Positions 23,843-24,586 of a DNA stretch of 24,586 nucleotides are shown here, one piece after another. The number at the start of each line of letters is the position of its first letter. Position 1 is the stretch's first letter. Origin of the DNA: an uncultured Litorilinea sp. (lineage in GTDB: Bacteria; Chloroflexota; Anaerolineae; Caldilineales; Caldilineaceae). The stretch lies in assembly GCA_937922105.1 (NCBI GenBank), contig CAKZVN010000255.1:1-24586 (forward strand). The letters run 5' to 3'. The notes under the pieces were generated by a model. That model was not told the origin of the DNA, made no database searches, and saw only the letters and a program-made list of their open reading frames with translations. Both the position numbers and the translations under genes were made by a program.

Positions 23843-24586
23843 ATGCGGATTTACTTGGATCAGATTGGATGCCGGCTCAACTATGCTGAGATGGAGACGC
23901 TGGCCCGGCGGCTGGCGGCGGTGGGCCATGTCGTTGTCGCCGCGCCCGAAGCCGCGCAGGTCATGATCTTCAACAGCTGCGCGGTGACCGCGGATGCGAG
24001 CCGCGCCGGGCGCAAACGGCTGCGCCAGCTCCAGCGGCTCAACCCCGCCGCGCGTCTGGTCGTTACCGGCTGTTGGGCCACATTGGAGCCGGTAGCCGCG
24101 GCGGTCCTGCCCGGCGTTGCGCTAGTGGTGGGAAACGCGCGCAAAGACCTCCTCGCGACGCTGCTGGAGCCGTGGAGCGCGGAACTGGACGACCCTGCCC
24201 AGTTGGCGCTGTTGGAGCCGGACGGCATACCCATCGCCGCACAGACAACGGATGCGCTGCTGCACGATGACGACCCGCCGCGCGCCGCGCGCACGCGCGC
24301 CTTTATCAAGGTGCAGGACGGCTGCAACAATCGCTGTACCTTCTGCGTCGTCACGGTGGCGCGCGGCGAAAGTCGCAGCCGTCCCCTGGGCGATGTGGTG
24401 GCGGAGGTGCAGCAGTTGGCGGCGTCCGGCGTGCAAGAGGCGGTGCTCACCGGCGTGCATCTGGGCAGCTATGGCCGCGATCTAGCCGGCGCGGCGCGCA
24501 GCGATCTCAAGCAGTTGGTCGCCGCGCTGCTGCGCGACACGGAGATTCCCCGCCTGCGTCTTTCCAGCCTGGAGCCGTGGGAATTG
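23843..24586 (+). CDS. mtaB: tRNA t6A37 methylthiotransferase MtaB, N-terminal part (cut by the window edge)
   Basis: The 248 visible residues belong to a radical-SAM enzyme that converts t6A37 to ms2t6A37 in tRNAs reading ANN codons. The N-terminal UPF0004 domain supplies three Cys for one iron-sulfur cluster: Cys10 in QIGCRLNYAE, Cys46 in FNSCAVTADASRAG and Cys77 in VTGCWA. The radical-SAM motif is DGCNNRCTFCVV (Cys161, Cys165, Cys168), followed by ARGESRSR. LTGVHLGSYGRDL (202-214) and RLSSLEP (239-245) separate MtaB from MiaB and RimO. The frame is open to the right edge. The C-terminal TRAM region, if present, is outside. A stretch of about 40 residues between Gly97 and the radical-SAM domain is variable and acidic. 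It is a housekeeping gene and marks the end of the glycan-related cluster. Confidence 0.95.
   Translation, partial: MRIYLDQIGCRLNYAEMETLARRLAAVGHVVVAAPEAAQVMIFNSCAVTADASRAGRKRLRQLQRLNPAARLVVTGCWATLEPVAAAVLPGVALVVGNARKDLLATLLEPWSAELDDPAQLALLEPDGIPIAAQTTDALLHDDDPPRAARTRAFIKVQDGCNNRCTFCVVTVARGESRSRPLGDVVAEVQQLAASGVQEAVLTGVHLGSYGRDLAGAARSDLKQLVAALLRDTEIPRLRLSSLEPWEL

Overview
The window reads as bacterial chromosome, GC-rich and densely coded, most likely from the phylum Chloroflexota (Anaerolineae/Caldilineae-like). That assignment is an inference. It rests on the mix of gene families: large GT-C membrane proteins with a C-terminal ILEI-type domain, a DUF2723 membrane protein beside a Dpm1-type mannosyltransferase, secreted proteins carrying a short hydrophobic LP motif, and FAS1 proteins ending in LPTTGG. 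No 16S rRNA or other marker is present. No tRNA, rRNA, CRISPR array, insertion sequence or phage gene was seen.

Positions 1-10109, all on the minus strand, form a cell-surface glycan locus. In transcription order it holds an oligosaccharide flippase (10109 to 8673), a GT4 glycosyltransferase (8565 to 7243), a secreted seven-bladed Vgb-like propeller (7175 to 5934), two secreted glycoside-hydrolase-like TIM-barrel proteins (5743 to 4187 and 4009 to 2498), a Wzm/Wzt-type ABC glycan exporter (2472 to 225) and the start of another glycosyltransferase that runs off the left edge. A palindromic intergenic repeat lies between the two hydrolase genes (4065-4164).

Positions 10144-15808, also minus strand, encode a complete BMP-family (nucleoside-type) ABC importer: lipoprotein receptor, double ATPase and two permeases, followed by a YdjM-like membrane protein that links the block to the flippase. 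The receptor gene is preceded by a candidate promoter and a roughly 240-nt leader with two strong nested stem-loops and a possible pseudoknot. This is the best candidate here for an undescribed RNA regulator. An intercistronic hairpin separates the receptor gene from the ATPase gene.

Positions 16148-17770 hold a gene for a secreted, probably sortase-anchored protein with two nearly duplicated FAS1 domains, its terminator and a 317-bp upstream region.

Positions 17771-23590 contain a polyprenyl-phosphate sugar module: a DUF2723 GT-C-like membrane protein (minus) divergent from a Dpm1-type polyprenol-phosphate mannose synthase (plus), which converges with a 947-residue GT-C/YfhO-like membrane protein. 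The C-terminus of that protein looks like an ILEI/FAM3/POMGnT1-stem domain. The arrangement recalls eukaryotic O-mannosylation: donor synthase, membrane transferase and sugar-binding stem domain. The window ends in the 5' part of mtaB, a tRNA-modification gene unrelated to the glycan locus.
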